Of a DNA stretch of 64,000 nucleotides, positions 11,500-25,490 are shown piece after piece (position 1 is the first letter of the stretch; each line of letters opens with the position of its first letter). The notes under the pieces are model-generated. The model had not been told where the DNA came from. It saw nothing but the letters and a program-made list of their open reading frames with translations, and did not search any database. This stretch comes from Leptobrachium leishanense. Taxonomy: Eukaryota; Chordata; Amphibia; Anura; Megophryidae. Location of the stretch: NCBI GenBank assembly GCA_009667805.1, contig CM019072.1, positions 37,689,519-37,753,518 on the forward strand, read 5' to 3'. Position numbers and translations under genes: made by a program.

Positions 11500-11812
11500 A
11501 GGACTGACATCATCGTGCTATGCCCGATGACGCCAGTCATCAGGGGGAGTTCCGGAGGCTTGGCCAACATCCAAGATGTCGGCCAGCTCCGGTAGAGGAT
11601 CACGATTTGCCGCTTTTTGGCACGAATCGTGATCCGGCACCCAAGGGGTTAAAGCCAGGCACCGTTTGGAAGGGTGCCCTTCCAAACGGTGCCTGACTTT
11701 CACCGCTGGACCCCGGCGATCAGAGGACCTCCCTTTCAGGCACCTCCTCTGCACTCGCGGGGGTGGGATCCTGAAATAGATGTCATCGCGCCAGCGTGAT
11801 GACATCTATCTT
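11500..11812. repeat. Hairpin-rich segment
   Basis: Two clear palindromes: GGCACCGTTTGGAAGG/CCTTCCAAACGGTGCC at about 11658-11694, and AGATGTCATCGCGC/GTGATGACATCT at about 11777-11808. No coding evidence. Confidence 0.6.
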
Positions 11813-12471
11813 CCCCCCTCGGGGTACGCTGACCACAGTCACTTCTCTCAAATATCTAGGTAAGTGGTTAGACCCAAATCTATCCTTTGGCCCCCACATC
11901 GAAAAACTCTCATCTAAACTTTACCCCAAACTAGGTGCCCTGTACAGAAACAAATCCTGCCTGAGCCCCGCAGTAAGAAAGCAGATTGTACAACAAATGC
12001 TTATGCCGGCTATTAAATACGGAGATGTAGTGTACGCAGCGGCCCCACAAACACACCTCCAGAAACTTACTACATTGTATAACTCATTCTGCTGCTTTGT
12101 GCTACAATGTAACTACATGACCCATTGTGACATGTTAAAAGAGCTAAACTGGCCGTCACTGGAATCTAGACGTACCCTTCATCTTTCCAACCTGGTGTTT
12201 AAGAGCTTTTCTGGAAAGCTACCACCCTACCTGAATAGACCGCTTCCCCCAGCAGTTCCCTCCTCCTGTAACCTCCAATCCAGGACCTGCACCTTACTTG
12301 CAATACCACAATACAAAAAGAAAGTGGCTCGATCCTCATTTTCCTACCGAGCACCGCAGTTATGGAATAACCTTCCAGACACCATCAAATCTTCCCCCAG
12401 TCTAAAGTCACTTAAGAGATCCCTATTAACATACCTGGACACAGAATGCACCCATAAACATGTAACATACA
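11796..12471 (+). pseudogene. LINE reverse transcriptase C-terminal region
   Basis: The segment KYLGKWLDPNLSFGPHIEKL, then LGALYRNKSC, KYGDVVYAAAP, LNWPSLESRRTLHLSNLVFK and SFSYRAPQLWNNLPD is the region downstream of the RT catalytic core in L2/CR1-type LINEs. The catalytic core and endonuclease are absent, as expected from 5' truncation. The open frame runs on to 12512 only because it reads into the inserted MITE. Non-functional fragment. Confidence 0.82.
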
Positions 12472-12982
12472 CAGGGTTCTTCAAAGAGATCCGACCTGGG
12501 GCCGACAGGTAACCGAACACTGAAATTCAGCGTACGGTTACCTTTCCTGGCTGTTCGGCTATTCAGAGAGCAGGCAATTCACCAAATGTTGGCGATTTGC
12601 CTGCACATACGGTGCCTGTTCGGTGCCTGTTCGAGGGCAGTGAAATCCCCATAGAGAAGCAATGCTTCGTCTATTCAGAGAACACAAAACAGCTGAGAAA
12701 AGTTGCCGAAATGCCCTGCCATTCGGTGGTTTCATTCGACAAGTTTATTCAGGAGAATCCCATAAGCTTCAATGTTAAAAATATTCCCGTTTTAATTCAA
12801 TATCTAACAAACCATTGATTATTTTATTCTGCAGTAAAAAGTCTCTTTATTGTTTTATTTTTTTCCCTGCACTACGACGGCCCTGTGGTGCTTGCTGAAT
12901 ACACCGCAGGGTCGCCGAAATGGGATCGCCAAATCGCACCGAATTGAAGAGAATGAAAAGTCACCGAACGTGAATAACCCTG
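12472..12982. mobile_element. MITE family R inserted in the LINE 3' UTR
   Basis: Starts CAGGGTTCTTCAAAGAGATC and ends GAATAACCCTG at 12982. The interrupted LINE sequence resumes with TTATTTTCTGTTAATCTG, which follows closely on TGTAACATA in the uninterrupted LINE copy near 55580-55640. The internal order (CGGTTACCTTTC, GGTGCCTGTTCGAGG, GAAATGCCCTG) is the reverse of the 10618-11485 copy. Confidence 0.75.
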
Positions 12983-13346
12983 TTAGTGAATATATTTATT
13001 TTCTGTTAATCTGAATATCTGTGCTGTTTTTTTGTTTTAATATCTTGCATTTTATTACTTTGTATTTCTGTAACAATTCAATGTTCTTGAACCCAGGACA
13101 TACTTGAAAACGAGAGAAATCTCAATGTATCCTACCTGGTAAAATCCTTTATAAATAAAACTGTCTGTCCTTCTTGGGTACAGCCTTTTGCAGACATGAT
13201 TTTAATGATCCACTAGAGGGCGCCGAACAACAAAAAAACTAATGGAATATGCAAATATAAATCTGAATATTAAATGTACGAGATGAGCCGTACCATTATT
13301 TTATTTGCCACAACTTCACAATAATCAACAATATAGAGAAAACTAA

Positions 13347-13528
13347 CAGGTCTATTCAAAGAAAGGTGAAACGCAGAAGAATGACTGGAGAAGTGAAAAT
13401 TCGAGGTCAAAATAGCCAAACCAGAAAAATTCTCCCATTTATCTCACTTTTCAAATTGGCTATTTGGTCTAGATTGTTCTCTTCTCCTGCCAGTTCTCAT
13501 GGTTTTCACCTTTCTCTGAATAACCCTG
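13347..13528. mobile_element. Short palindromic MITE of family R type
   Basis: Ends CAGGTCTATTCAAAGAAAGG (13347) and CCTTTCTCTGAATAACCCTG (13528). About 180 bp, largely self-complementary (GTTTCACCTTTCT-like ends, ACTGGAGAAG against CTTCTCCTGCCAGT). Flanks contain TA on both sides. Confidence 0.7.
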
Positions 13529-13583
13529 TATGATGCAGCAATACTCAATATTATCAGAATAATACTGGGGCTGTCAAACTAAT

Positions 13584-15204
<1,621 letters not shown>

Positions 15205-15346
15205 TAGAGAAATAATAATATGCTATGGCAAATGACGGTATAAACCAATAATAGAGGTAGTGCAGTAAAGTGTATAAATGATGCTTTAAACAATACTGTT
15301 GCGCTACTACAAATTCTTCACGAGTAGTGGATATGCTGCCGATATA

Positions 15347-16963
<1,617 letters not shown>

Positions 16964-16965
16964 TA

Positions 16966-17172
16966 GTACAAGAATGTATAAAACCTCACAAAAAATATGT
17001 AACACATGAAGCCCGTTTTTCATTTGGCTCTATGATCCCACAATTTCGCCAAAACAGTGCTACATGCCAGATCATAGAGCCAAATGAAAAAAAGTCTCCA
17101 ACGATGGTGAGTGTATTACTGTATTGCTATGTAAAAGCGCACTGATATTCGATTACTACTACACTATGGTAG
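16966..17172. other. Inter-element spacer ending in the hAT target site
   Basis: Contains a hairpin, GTTTTTCATTTGGCTCTATG against CATAGAGCCAAATGAAAAA (about 17013-17092), and ends in the target duplication TATGGTAG (17165-17172). Confidence 0.6.
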
Positions 17173-17779
17173 TAGTGATGGGCCAAACACCCCCGTGTTC
17201 GGTTCGCATTCGAACACAAACATTTCAAAAAGTTCGTATTCGAACTCGACCACGATTCGAACTCAATGCAAGTCAATGGGACTCGAACGTTCGATTTTTA
17301 GAGTGCCCTCCAAGAGGGCATATATGCAAGATATTGTGGTAGTGCCTTGGGGGACAGGAAACAAGGAAAAAAAGTAAAAAAAAAAAAGTTTTTAAAGGAA
17401 CATTGATTTTTCCATGAAATAAAGGTTAAGAATAAAAACGAAAAATTCCTTCAAATATTGTGACTAGGAGGTCCCCATAACCTGCCCATGAAGTGGCGGA
17501 TTTGTCGGATGTATAGCAACATTTAAAAATAAAAAAATGACATTTCAAATGACGGTAAATGTTTTTCCTTTAATCTATTCATAAACAACTGCTTGGGGCG
17601 GCAGCCTGTATGAAAAGAGGAGACGTTTTAGGATACGCAGAACAAGTTTAGTGATTTTTTTGGCTAAATTATGGTGAAACTTATGCAGGCTTTGGATGAA
17701 AGTAACAACAGGTGCATTCAAATTGGGCCTTTGGTGCCAGCTAGTGCCTTCAAACCGTAAACGCTCTGAGGTATTGTGG

Positions 17780-17935
17780 AAGAGTGCAGGGGTGGACTCT
17801 GCATTCAAATATTAAAATGATTGGATTCTGATACACGCGTCAGTGCACCCAAATATTGGGCCTTTGGTGCCAGCTAGTGCCTTCACACCGTAGCCCCTCT
17901 GAGGTATTGTGGAAGAGTGAAGTGGTGGAGGTTTT
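17780..17935. repeat. Subterminal direct repeat in the hAT left arm
   Basis: TTGGGCCTTTGGTGCCAGCT plus about 50 following bases (AGTGCCTTC, CTGAGGTATTGTGGAAGAG) occurs twice, near 17725 and 17855, with few differences. Subterminal repeats in hAT elements are usually transposase-binding arrays. Confidence 0.6.
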
Positions 17936-17959
17936 GGGAATGCAGAAGAGATCCCCGAT

Positions 17960-19295
17960 CTATTCAGTTACATCAGCATCAGGGGAGTGATAGCTGCTGA
18001 TCCAGGACTGATTCATTTTTATAAATGTCAGCCGGTCTACAGAGTCGGTGGACAGACGCACTCTTTTGTCTGTGACAAAACCTCCAGCGGCACTGAACGT
18101 CCTTTCAGAAAGCACGCTGGATGAAGGGCAACCTAGTAGCTCCATAGCATATTGGCTAAGTTCTGGCCAGTGATCCAATCTCAACACCCAGTAAGCCAGT
18201 GGATCATCTGCTGTAAAGGTATCCAGGTCTGCCCTTGCCCCTAGATAGTCCTGCACCATATGGTGAAGACGCTGGCAATGGGTGCCTACATTTGACGTCC
18301 CTGGGCGTCGTGGACTAAAAATATTGGAAAAGGCATCAGTCAAGTGGGCCCCTTCACCGCTCTTCCTCTGATAAACAGCAGCCTCAGAATCACCTGTGTC
18401 ATCAGTTGGTAACCTACCAGTGTCTGGAATGGTGTTACACAAGTGTCGCTTTACAGGGTCCTCAAGTTGTTTCATCCTGTGCTCCCTCTGTGAGGGCAGG
18501 ATGAGCTCTGCAACCTTACCCTTGTATCGTGGATCAAGAAGGGTTGCCAACCAGTAATGATCCCTCTCCTTGATAGCACGAATCCTGGGGTCCTTTCGCA
18601 GGCTTTGCAGGATAAGGAAGCCCATGCAGCGTAGGTTGGAGGTGGCATTAGATTCAGAGTGTTCCTGGTCGCTGAGGATGACCGTATCATGCACTACCTC
18701 CTCCCAGCCACGTACTAGTCCTTAGGTTTCTGGGGACATAAAACCCTCCCTTGAGGAATCCCCACCTTCAATGCCCCCACAACTTAATAATTCATCCTCC
18801 TCATCTTCCTCCTGTCTGATCTGAGGACCCGCAGGAATGCTGTCTGCGGAAAGACTGGGGCCTTTAGAGCTAGGGAAGGCCTCCTCTTCCTCCCGCTGCT
18901 CTGCCTCTAGAGCCACATCTATAATTCCCTGCAGAGTGTGCTCCAGCAGGAACACTAAAGGAATTGTGTCACTGATGCATGCACTGTCCCTGCTCACCAT
19001 CCTCGTTGCCTCCTCAAATGGTGACAGTACAGTGCATGCATCCTTGATCATCAGCGACTGTGGGGGGGAAACCAAGTTGACCTGAACCTGTCCTTGTGCC
19101 ATACTCACACAGGTACTCATTGATGGCCCTCTGCTGCTTGTGCAGACGCTGCAGCATTGCCGATGTCGAGTTCCACCTGGTGGGCATGTCATAGATCAGA
19201 CGGTTTGTGGGAAGGTGGAATTCTCTTTGAATTTCTGCCAGGCGAACACTTGCTGGGAATGACCGTCTGAAGAAGCTCTGCCAGCCCTGGGTACC
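17960..19295 (-). pseudogene. hAT transposase, C-terminal half
   Basis: Begins at the LTR insertion. One frame just after the break reads LIYDMPTRWNSTSAML, the hAT block around the second catalytic region. The sequence then shifts to the frame of 18722-19192 (DACTVLSPFEEATRMVSRD), has a stop near 18722 and continues in the same frame to 17960. That last part holds HYWLATLLDPRYKGK and the hAT dimerisation domain: DPLAYWVLRLDHWPELSQYA, SSSVLSERTFSAAG and VDRLTFIKMNQ. The gene is broken by the LTR insertion, at least one frameshift and one stop. By family it is a cut-and-paste transposase making 8-bp duplications. Confidence 0.9.
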
Positions 19296-20175
19296 TGTTA
19301 CGTTACCCCAGCCAGGCCCCCTGGTGCTGAGAGCTTTTTATCAATCTTCGCCTCTGGAGTCTCAGTGCCTAATTAAACCTGTGGTCACATGATCTGTACT
19401 GCCCTATTTATATGGCCTTTAGTGCTACAGTTCCTTGATCCAGTATAAGGTTCTCTCTGCTGTGTTCCTGATTTTTGTATGTTACATTTGAATATTCTGG
19501 TTCTAGAGAGACTTCTGGCTCTGTGTTTTGACGATTCTTCTGATCAACCCTTGGTACCGTCTATTTTGATATCTTGGTTTTTGACTTCAGGCATAGTACT
19601 CTGACTAATCTCTTGCTTAATCCTTTTTTTGTTGTTTGTGTGGTGTTATGGATTTCTGATTTACTTTTGAACCACACTTAAGTATCTGTTTGTTTACTTA
19701 TTCTGGTGTTAGACCTAATCACTAGGCATCCAGTGGTTTGTGCTGGTTGCAGCATAATCTGATTCAAATTAAATCCTCCCCTGCAAGTTGCAGAATATAT
19801 TGTTTACTCCTGTGTTCTTGTTTTCTCTGTGGTTATCCAGTGCAGCAATTTATTGTTTTTAGAGACCGCCTCAAGGATCTCTTTCTGGTACTATTGTTGC
19901 TAGATCCTTCCTGTCTAGTCTGGTTTAACCCTGTCCTCGTGTATGTTTCCCACCCGGTACTCTGTGTAGATTAGAAGGCCATTCAAGGACCTTATCCCAG
20001 GGCAGGGCGTTCCTCGTGTGTGTGTATACAGTCTTGTCTTGTTCGGTTATTTCTGTATCCCGTGTTCAGGGTTCTGCATAATGCAGAGAAACACATACCG
20101 GCCTAAAGGGCTTAACAATAAACACAGCAACACGGACCCCCCTTTGGCTCCGTCCTGAGGGGGCCCACCATGACA
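19296..20175 (+). repeat. 5' LTR
   Basis: Starts TGTTACGTTACCCCAGCCAG and ends GGGGGCCCACCATGACA. Canonical TG...CA ends. CCTATTTATATGGCC near 19402 is a plausible TATA region and AATAAA near 20118 a plausible poly(A) signal. Compared with the 3' LTR it lacks about 40 bp (CTGGTTTACAGGGTTAAACT region) and has about 100 extra bases near 19595-19700. Confidence 0.9.
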
Positions 20176-20393
20176 TTATACTGGATCCCCCTGAGCCTGC
20201 TGGTATGTATTCTTTGTTAGAGTCTATGCTGCACCTGTTTGGTGATTTTCTGTCTCAGTGGAAGGGGTTAATGGACACAGTGTTTTCTCTCACTGCTGGT
20301 GAGCATGTTCTAGAAAGCAGGGTTCGTGGTCCGCTTTCCCATGAGGAAATGAATAGAAGGTGAACTGGCAAGCTCTGTTTTTATTGTGCCAGT

Positions 20394-20756
20394 TTGTCAC
20401 ATTTCATTTCCTGGTGCCCCCTTAAGCCAGTGCGCGCCGAGACTGGCAAGCAGCCAGTGCGCGCCGAGACTGGCAAGGTGCCCTCTGTGCCTACGTCCCA
20501 CAGTCAGGTCACCAAGGCCAGGTCCCATCATGTATCTAAGAATATATCAGACTCCCTGTACCATCCTGGTCTAGGAGAGCCCGTCCTAGGGCAACCAGGC
20601 CTGAAAAGGGGGCAACTGATGTTTCTGCTGAGTTTTCTGACTATGAGTCAGATGGTGCCAGGCCCTGTTCTAGGTCGGAAGGCACCAGGCCCCGATATGT
20701 TTCTAAGGGCAGATCCCCTTAACTGTCCAGGCCTAGGAGAGCCCTTCCAGGCGTAA
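20394..20756 (+). CDS. Short LTR-element frame, unknown
   Basis: 120 residues with no recognised domain. It contains a short tandem duplication (VRAETGK twice). It directly precedes the longer frame at 20765 in a different phase and may be the decayed N-terminal part of the same gag-like gene. Function not assigned. Confidence 0.35.
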   Translation: MSHFISWCPLKPVRAETGKQPVRAETGKVPSVPTSHSQVTKARSHHVSKNISDSLYHPGLGEPVLGQPGLKRGQLMFLLSFLTMSQMVPGPVLGRKAPGPDMFLRADPLNCPGLGEPFQA

Positions 20757-20764
20757 CCAGGTCT

Positions 20765-22024
20765 GTGGAGGGGGCAACTGACATCTCAGACCCAGCCGAG
20801 TTTTCCCCTTCTGATCCTGAGGAGTACATGGAGTATGACTCCTACTCAGCCATGGGGTCAGAGGACGAAGCCATGGAGGTCACTCCCATTATGGCTTCTC
20901 GTATGTGGCCTCGCCAAACGGCCAGACACCCAAATGGTAGTCCAGTGCGACGTATAAATACAGGCTGTATTACCTGCGGTGCTGTCCGCCTTTCTGTACC
21001 ACCCACCGCACTCCTAGTGCCAAGCGGTGAGACCGCAATCATGTCTAGCGGGGAAGATGCAATCATGGAGTTAAGCGACGAGACCGCAATATCTATGTCC
21101 AGTGGTGAAACTATGTTGCCTTTGTCCGACAGTGAAGCTGTCATGTCTGATGCTGGCTATGTGCCACCTATGAAACCTGAATCTGGCGCAGTGCCAGTGG
21201 TGCTACCTAAACCTGGCGCGGTGCTGCCTAATCCTGTCGAGGTGCCGACTGTCCTGAGCTGCAGGGCAGCCGAGATCCTCATGCCCGTTGCTGGCAAGCT
21301 TCCAGTCAAAATCCAGTCAAGCTGTGTGTCAGCAGTGCCAGCAATGCCCAATCCTGGTACGGTACCCGAGTCAAGCTGTGTGTCAGCAGTGCCAGCGATG
21401 CCCGATCCTGGCACAGTACCCGAGTCAAGCTATGTGTCAGCAGTGCCAGTGATGCCCGATCCTGGCACAGTACCAGAGCCAAGCTGTGTGTCAGCAGTGC
21501 CAGTGATGCCCGATCCTGGCACAGTACCCGAGTCAAGCTGTGTGTCAGCAGTGCCAGTGATGCCCGATCCTGGCACAGTTCCCGAGTCAAGCTGTGTGTC
21601 AGCAGTGCCAGCGATGCCCGATCCTGGCAAAGTATCCGAGTCAAGCTGTGTGTCCGCAATGTCCATTCCTGGCGTGGTGCCAGTTGTCATGCCCGAATCT
21701 GGTGCGGTGCCAGTGGTCAAGTCCGTTCCTGGTGGGAAGCCAGTTGTCATGTCCGAACCTGACGGGAGGCCAATCAGGAGTTCTAGTAACAAAAGGTCTG
21801 ATGTACCTGATCCTGTCAAGGTGTCTCCCATGTCGAGCTGCGAGGCAGCTGTACCTAGAGTCTCTAGTCTTGAGACAACTGTGCCCATGCCCCACAGTGG
21901 GTCCACTGACGTCCTACTCCGTAGTGAGGCACATATGGATCAGTTTGGTGGTGCCTCCACCGGTGTCATGTCTTGCGGTAAGGTTATGTCTGCCAAGTCT
22001 TGGTATAGGAGGAGACGTAACTGA
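20765..22024 (+). CDS. Repetitive Pro/Val/Ser-rich protein of the LTR element
   Basis: An open frame of 419 residues. The N-terminus is acidic (DISDPAEFSPSDPEEYMEYD). The middle repeats a roughly 20-residue unit of the form SSCVSAVPVMPDPGTVPE about six times (about 21317-21650), followed by looser copies (GAVPVVKSVPGGKPVVMSEP). The end is basic (SWYRRRRN). No zinc knuckle, protease or RT motif is visible. By position it replaces gag-pol. It could be a non-autonomous element's own protein or a gag fused to repeats. The Cys in each repeat is conserved. Confidence 0.55.
   Translation: MEGATDISDPAEFSPSDPEEYMEYDSYSAMGSEDEAMEVTPIMASRMWPRQTARHPNGSPVRRINTGCITCGAVRLSVPPTALLVPSGETAIMSSGEDAIMELSDETAISMSSGETMLPLSDSEAVMSDAGYVPPMKPESGAVPVVLPKPGAVLPNPVEVPTVLSCRAAEILMPVAGKLPVKIQSSCVSAVPAMPNPGTVPESSCVSAVPAMPDPGTVPESSYVSAVPVMPDPGTVPEPSCVSAVPVMPDPGTVPESSCVSAVPVMPDPGTVPESSCVSAVPAMPDPGKVSESSCVSAMSIPGVVPVVMPESGAVPVVKSVPGGKPVVMSEPDGRPIRSSSNKRSDVPDPVKVSPMSSCEAAVPRVSSLETTVPMPHSGSTDVLLRSEAHMDQFGGASTGVMSCGKVMSAKSWYRRRRN
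21317..21655 (+). repeat. 60-bp coding tandem repeat
   Basis: Units of AGTCAAGCTGTGTGTCAGCA... then GATGCCCGATCCTGGCACAG recur about every 60 bp, six times, keeping the reading frame. Confidence 0.85.
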
Positions 22025-22410
22025 GTGCCCAACTCGAGTCTAGTTGGATCCCACGATGCCATGCTCTCCTCTACGTCCGAGGATGCCACGCTCTCCTCTA
22101 GGTCCAAGGACGCCACGCTCAGCTCTGTACCTGATGAGACCATACTCTGTTCCATTTATGAGGAGATCCAGGATTCTAGTTGTCTGACTGGTGAAAAGTT
22201 TCCCAAAGGGAGGATTGTGCCCAAGGGATATGCACGAACGCCTTCTGGAATCTTGGTTCGTGAGGCCCGCTTGGCTGTGCTCCAGAGACACCCCAATATC
22301 TGGAGGGGGATGATGGGGGATGATGGGAGATTCTGACTCCGAGTGAACGTGTGATGATTGTGAGGGGGGGCTTGTTTTTTATTGTTTGTGGGTGCGGGAG
22401 TCACCCTTGT

Positions 22411-22423
22411 GACGGGGGGATAC
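22411..22423 (+). promoter_or_regulatory. Candidate polypurine tract
   Basis: GACGGGGGGATAC abuts the 3' LTR start TGTTACG. The position is correct for plus-strand priming, although the last three bases are not purine-only. Confidence 0.45.
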
Positions 22424-23247
22424 TGTTACGTTCCCCCAGCCAGGCCCCCTGGTGCTGAGAGCTTTTTTTTAATCTTCCTGGTTTACAGGGTTAAACTGTT
22501 CTTGCTCTCCGCCTCTGGAGTCTCAGTACCTAATTAGACCTGTGGTCACATGATCTGTACTGCCCTATTTATATGGCCTTTAGTGCTACAGTTCCTTGAT
22601 CCAGTGTAAGGTTTTCTCTGCTGTGTTCCTGATTTTTGTATTGTACATTTGAATATTTTGGTTCTAGACCTCTGGCTCTGTGTTTTGACGATTCTTCTGA
22701 TCAACCCTTGGTACTGTGTATTTTGATATCCTGGTTTTTGACTTCTGGCATACTACTCTGACTACTATTCTGGTGTTAGACCTAATCACTAGGCATTCAG
22801 TGGTTTGTGCTGGTTGGAGCATAATCCGTTTCAAGTTAAATCCTCCCCTGCAGGTTGCAGAATATATTGTTTACTCTGGTGTTCTTGTTTTCTCTGTGGT
22901 TATCCAGTGCAGCAACTTATAGTTTTTAGAGACCACCTCAAGGATCTCTTTCTGGTATTATTGTTGCTAGATCCTTCCTGTCTAGTCTGGTTTAACCCGT
23001 TCTCGTGTATGTTTCTCACCCTGTACTCTGTGTAGATTAGAAGGCCATTCAAGGACCTTATCCCAGAGCAGGGCGTTCCTTGTGTGTTTGTATACAGTCT
23101 TGACTTGTCTTGTCTTGTCTGGGTATTTCTGTATCCCGTGTTCAGGTTTCTGCATAATGCAGAGAAACACATACCGGCCTAAAGGGCTTAACAATAAACA
23201 CAGCCACACGGACCCCCCTTTGGCTCCTGAGGGGGCCCACCATGACA
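22424..23247 (+). repeat. 3' LTR
   Basis: Starts TGTTACGTTCCCCCAGCCAG, ends GAGGGGGCCCACCATGACA, followed by GTACC. Highly similar to the 5' LTR apart from the two indels noted there. Confidence 0.9.
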
Positions 23248-23252
23248 GTACC

Positions 23253-24522
23253 TGGTTAGGAAACGCTGTACCACTAGATTTAGGTCATGTGCTAGGCATG
23301 GTACATACGTCAATTTACCCTTAACTGCCACTTCGCCAGAGACAGAGAAGGAGGAGGAAGAGGTGGTGGAGCAGACAGACCTCATATAAGCAGCTTTCTG
23401 TAGGCGTGGTGGATAAACAATCTCCAGCACAGAACCCCATCCTGGATCCCTCCTAGCTGCAAGCAGAGTTACCCAGTGTGCCGTGAAGGAAATGTAACGG
23501 CCCTGTCCATGCTTGCTGGACCACGTGTCTAAAGTAATGTGCACCTTGCTGCTGACTGCCTTTCCCAATGACTCCATAACATTGTCTTCCATGTGCTGGA
23601 ATGGCCTTCCGTGAAAAGAACTGGCGTTTTGGAACCTGCCACTGTGGTACAGCACATTCGGCAAATTCACGGAAGGAGGCAGAGTCCACCAGCTGGAAAG
23701 GCAGCAGCTGTAATGCGAGTAACTTTGCCAAGCTGGCATTTAGACGCTGTGCAAGGGGATGGTTGGGACTATATTTTTTCTTACGCTGCAGCGCAGCTCA
23801 GGCAACGAAATCTGACTGCGTAAATATGCAGCTGATGGGATGATGTCACATTCTGAGGAATGACCTGGTACACCCATTACTGTAGCATCATCCCTGTCAG
23901 TGGAGGTTTCAGGCAATGACATGGCAGGACATATAGTGGGGTAGAGACAGTTGAGGATGAGGAGGAGGACCTATGCAAAGTGTTGTGCCAACGGGATATG
24001 TCTTATCAAGCACGTGGTACCCAAGTGTGTGATGTTTTTCCCACGCTTGATCCTCTTCAGACATAGCTTACAAATAGCAACGCTGCAGACTGCTGCACAT
24101 TTTGTGAAGAACTCCCGGACAGCAGAGTTCCTGCACGTGTGCTTTGAGACAACAGCGCTCTGCACCTGAGCAGCTCTGACTTCTGATGCCTTGGACTGGC
24201 TACGGTTGGTCATAGAGGACGTCGTGCCTCGTTTTTGTTGCACCTCCTCCTCCTCACTTGACTCCTCTGTTCGATCAGGCACCCAGGTGGAGTCAGTGAC
24301 CTCATCATCATTGTCATCACCCCCTATCTCTTCATCACTGGAGCCAACCTGGCAATATGCTGCAGCTGCTGGGGGAATATGAGTGCCAGTTCTTTGTGTG
24401 TCACTGGCACCCCCTCCCTCTAGGCTGATTTTACTCCCTTCCTCAACCTCAGAGTTTGAATCAGAGCACTGGAGTTGCTGCGCATCCTCAAGCAGCATGT
24501 CACTGTCATTGTAGTCAAACAA
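23253..24522 (-). pseudogene. hAT transposase, N-terminal half with BED zinc finger
   Basis: The 24522-23971 frame starts with an acidic Ser-rich region (SSDEEIGGDDNDDEV, RTEESSEEEEV) followed by a BED-type finger (AICKLCLKRIKRG...CLIRHIPLAQH). After a frame change the 23739-23253 part reads ITLDTWSSKHGQGRYISFTA, the hAT block with the first catalytic Asp, and then LTYVPCLAHDLNLVVQRFL, the conserved CxxHxLNL block. The gene is cut at 23252/23248 by the LTR element and resumes at 19295. BED fingers bind the transposon ends. Confidence 0.9.
23740..23970 (-). pseudogene. hAT transposase linker segment, frame uncertain
   Basis: Lies between the BED-finger frame and the first catalytic block. Short pieces such as SPIFLRSQISLPEL-like reading occur in another frame, so at least one frameshift is present. 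No separate domain is recognised. Confidence 0.4.
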
Positions 24523-24879
24523 TTCAGCTTACTCCTCCGTGTATGATGGTGAGGCTATGGCAGGAGTAGCTGTGGACATGGAGGCTGAATTAGATCTTTT
24601 GGCAGCTGAGGTGGACTTTAAACCACTACAAGCCTGGCTGGCAGAGGACTTGGAGGATGAGGATGGCCTGCGTAGCCAATCCTGCAAATCCTCTGTATGT
24701 TGCTGCTGCTTAAGACAGCCAGCACCAGTTAGAAAAGACAAGCGTGCCCCGCAGAGGATGCACCACGTCCACGATGACCAGGGGCACAGCCTTCCGACAC
24801 AGAGGCTGCTTTCCCTCTTATCTGTGTCTTGGAGCATCTGCCTGTCCTTTTTGGTCTTTCTGACATGGTGAGTGATATA

Positions 24880-24990
24880 TAGATTAAAGATATACAGAAC
24901 TCTGATCCAACTCTTGTATATAGATTGGAGATATGCAGAACTCTGATTCAACTGTGTTATCTAGATTGAAGATATTCAGAACTATGCTAT
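24880..24990. repeat. Three short tandem units in the hAT right arm
   Basis: TATAGATTGGAGATATGCAG-like units followed by AACTCTGAT(C/T)CAACT recur three times at about 48-bp spacing, interrupted at the right by the CR1 fragment. Confidence 0.6.
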
Positions 24991-25490
24991 AGAAACATAG
25001 AAACATAGAAAGATGTCGGCAGATAAGAACCTTTCGGCCCATCTAGTCTGCCCAATTACATGGATACTTTACTTGGATTTATCTTTTGTTTAGGATAGCC
25101 TTATGCCTATTCCATGCTTGCTTAAATTCAATTACTGTTTTGGCCTCTACCACTTCAACTGGAAGATTGTTCCATGTATCCACCACCCTCTCAGTAAAAT
25201 AATGCTTCCTGATGTTACTTTTAAACCTTTGCCCCTCTAATCTAAGACTATGTCCTCTTGTTTTGCTACTTTGTTTCCTTTTAAATATACTCCCTTCCTC
25301 TACCTTGTGGATTCCCTTTACGTATTTAAATGTTTCTATCATATCTCCTCTGTCTCGTCTTTTTTCCAAGTACATGTTAAGATCATTAAGCCTTTCCTGG
25401 TAACTTTTCTCCTTCAAGCCATACACCATTTTAGTAGCCCTTCTCTGAACTCTCTCTAAGATGTCTATATCCTTCTGGAGATAACTCCGT
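24990..25490 (-). mobile_element. CR1-like LINE 3' end inside the hAT
   Basis: On the minus strand, the frame from about 25490 reads DIDILERVQRRATKMVYGLK, SYQERLNDLNMYLEKRRDRG, DMIETFKYVKGI and FTERVVDTWNNLPVEVVEAK, the typical C-terminal end of CR1-type LINE ORF2. It finishes at ATAGAAACATAGAAA near 25000, the repetitive 3' end of the element. The catalytic core is absent. It interrupts the tandem units on either side, so it inserted after they formed. Confidence 0.85.

Larger units (their letters stand above)
11796..13161 (+). mobile_element. LINE family A (L2/CR1-like), 5' truncated, interrupted
   Basis: Reverse-transcriptase C-terminal coding sequence is followed by a 3' UTR ending ACTTGAAAACGAGAGAAATC...CTGGTAAAATCCTTTATAAA (13107-13161). 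A family-R MITE occupies 12472-12982. A second coding copy of the same LINE at 54.65-55.79 kb and detached tails elsewhere define the family. The clade name is tentative. Confidence 0.75.
19296..23247 (+). mobile_element. Non-autonomous Gypsy-like LTR retrotransposon
   Basis: Two LTRs (19296-20175 and 22424-23247) flank a 2.25-kb interior. The 5-bp target duplication GTACC is at 19291-19295 and 23248-23252, so the insertion into the hAT transposase is exact. The interior has no reverse transcriptase, integrase or protease. Its main content is one repetitive frame (20765-22024), with a purine-rich GACGGGGGGATAC right before the 3' LTR as a candidate polypurine tract. The Gypsy label rests on the LTR form and 5-bp duplication only. 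Confidence 0.88.

Noticed and set aside
12597..12818. 73-codon frame at 12.6 kb
   Set aside because: Lies entirely within a family-R MITE; no motif.
21306..21906. Minus-strand frames over the LTR-element repeats
   Set aside because: Shadows of the 60-bp coding repeat; the plus strand agrees with the LTR orientation.
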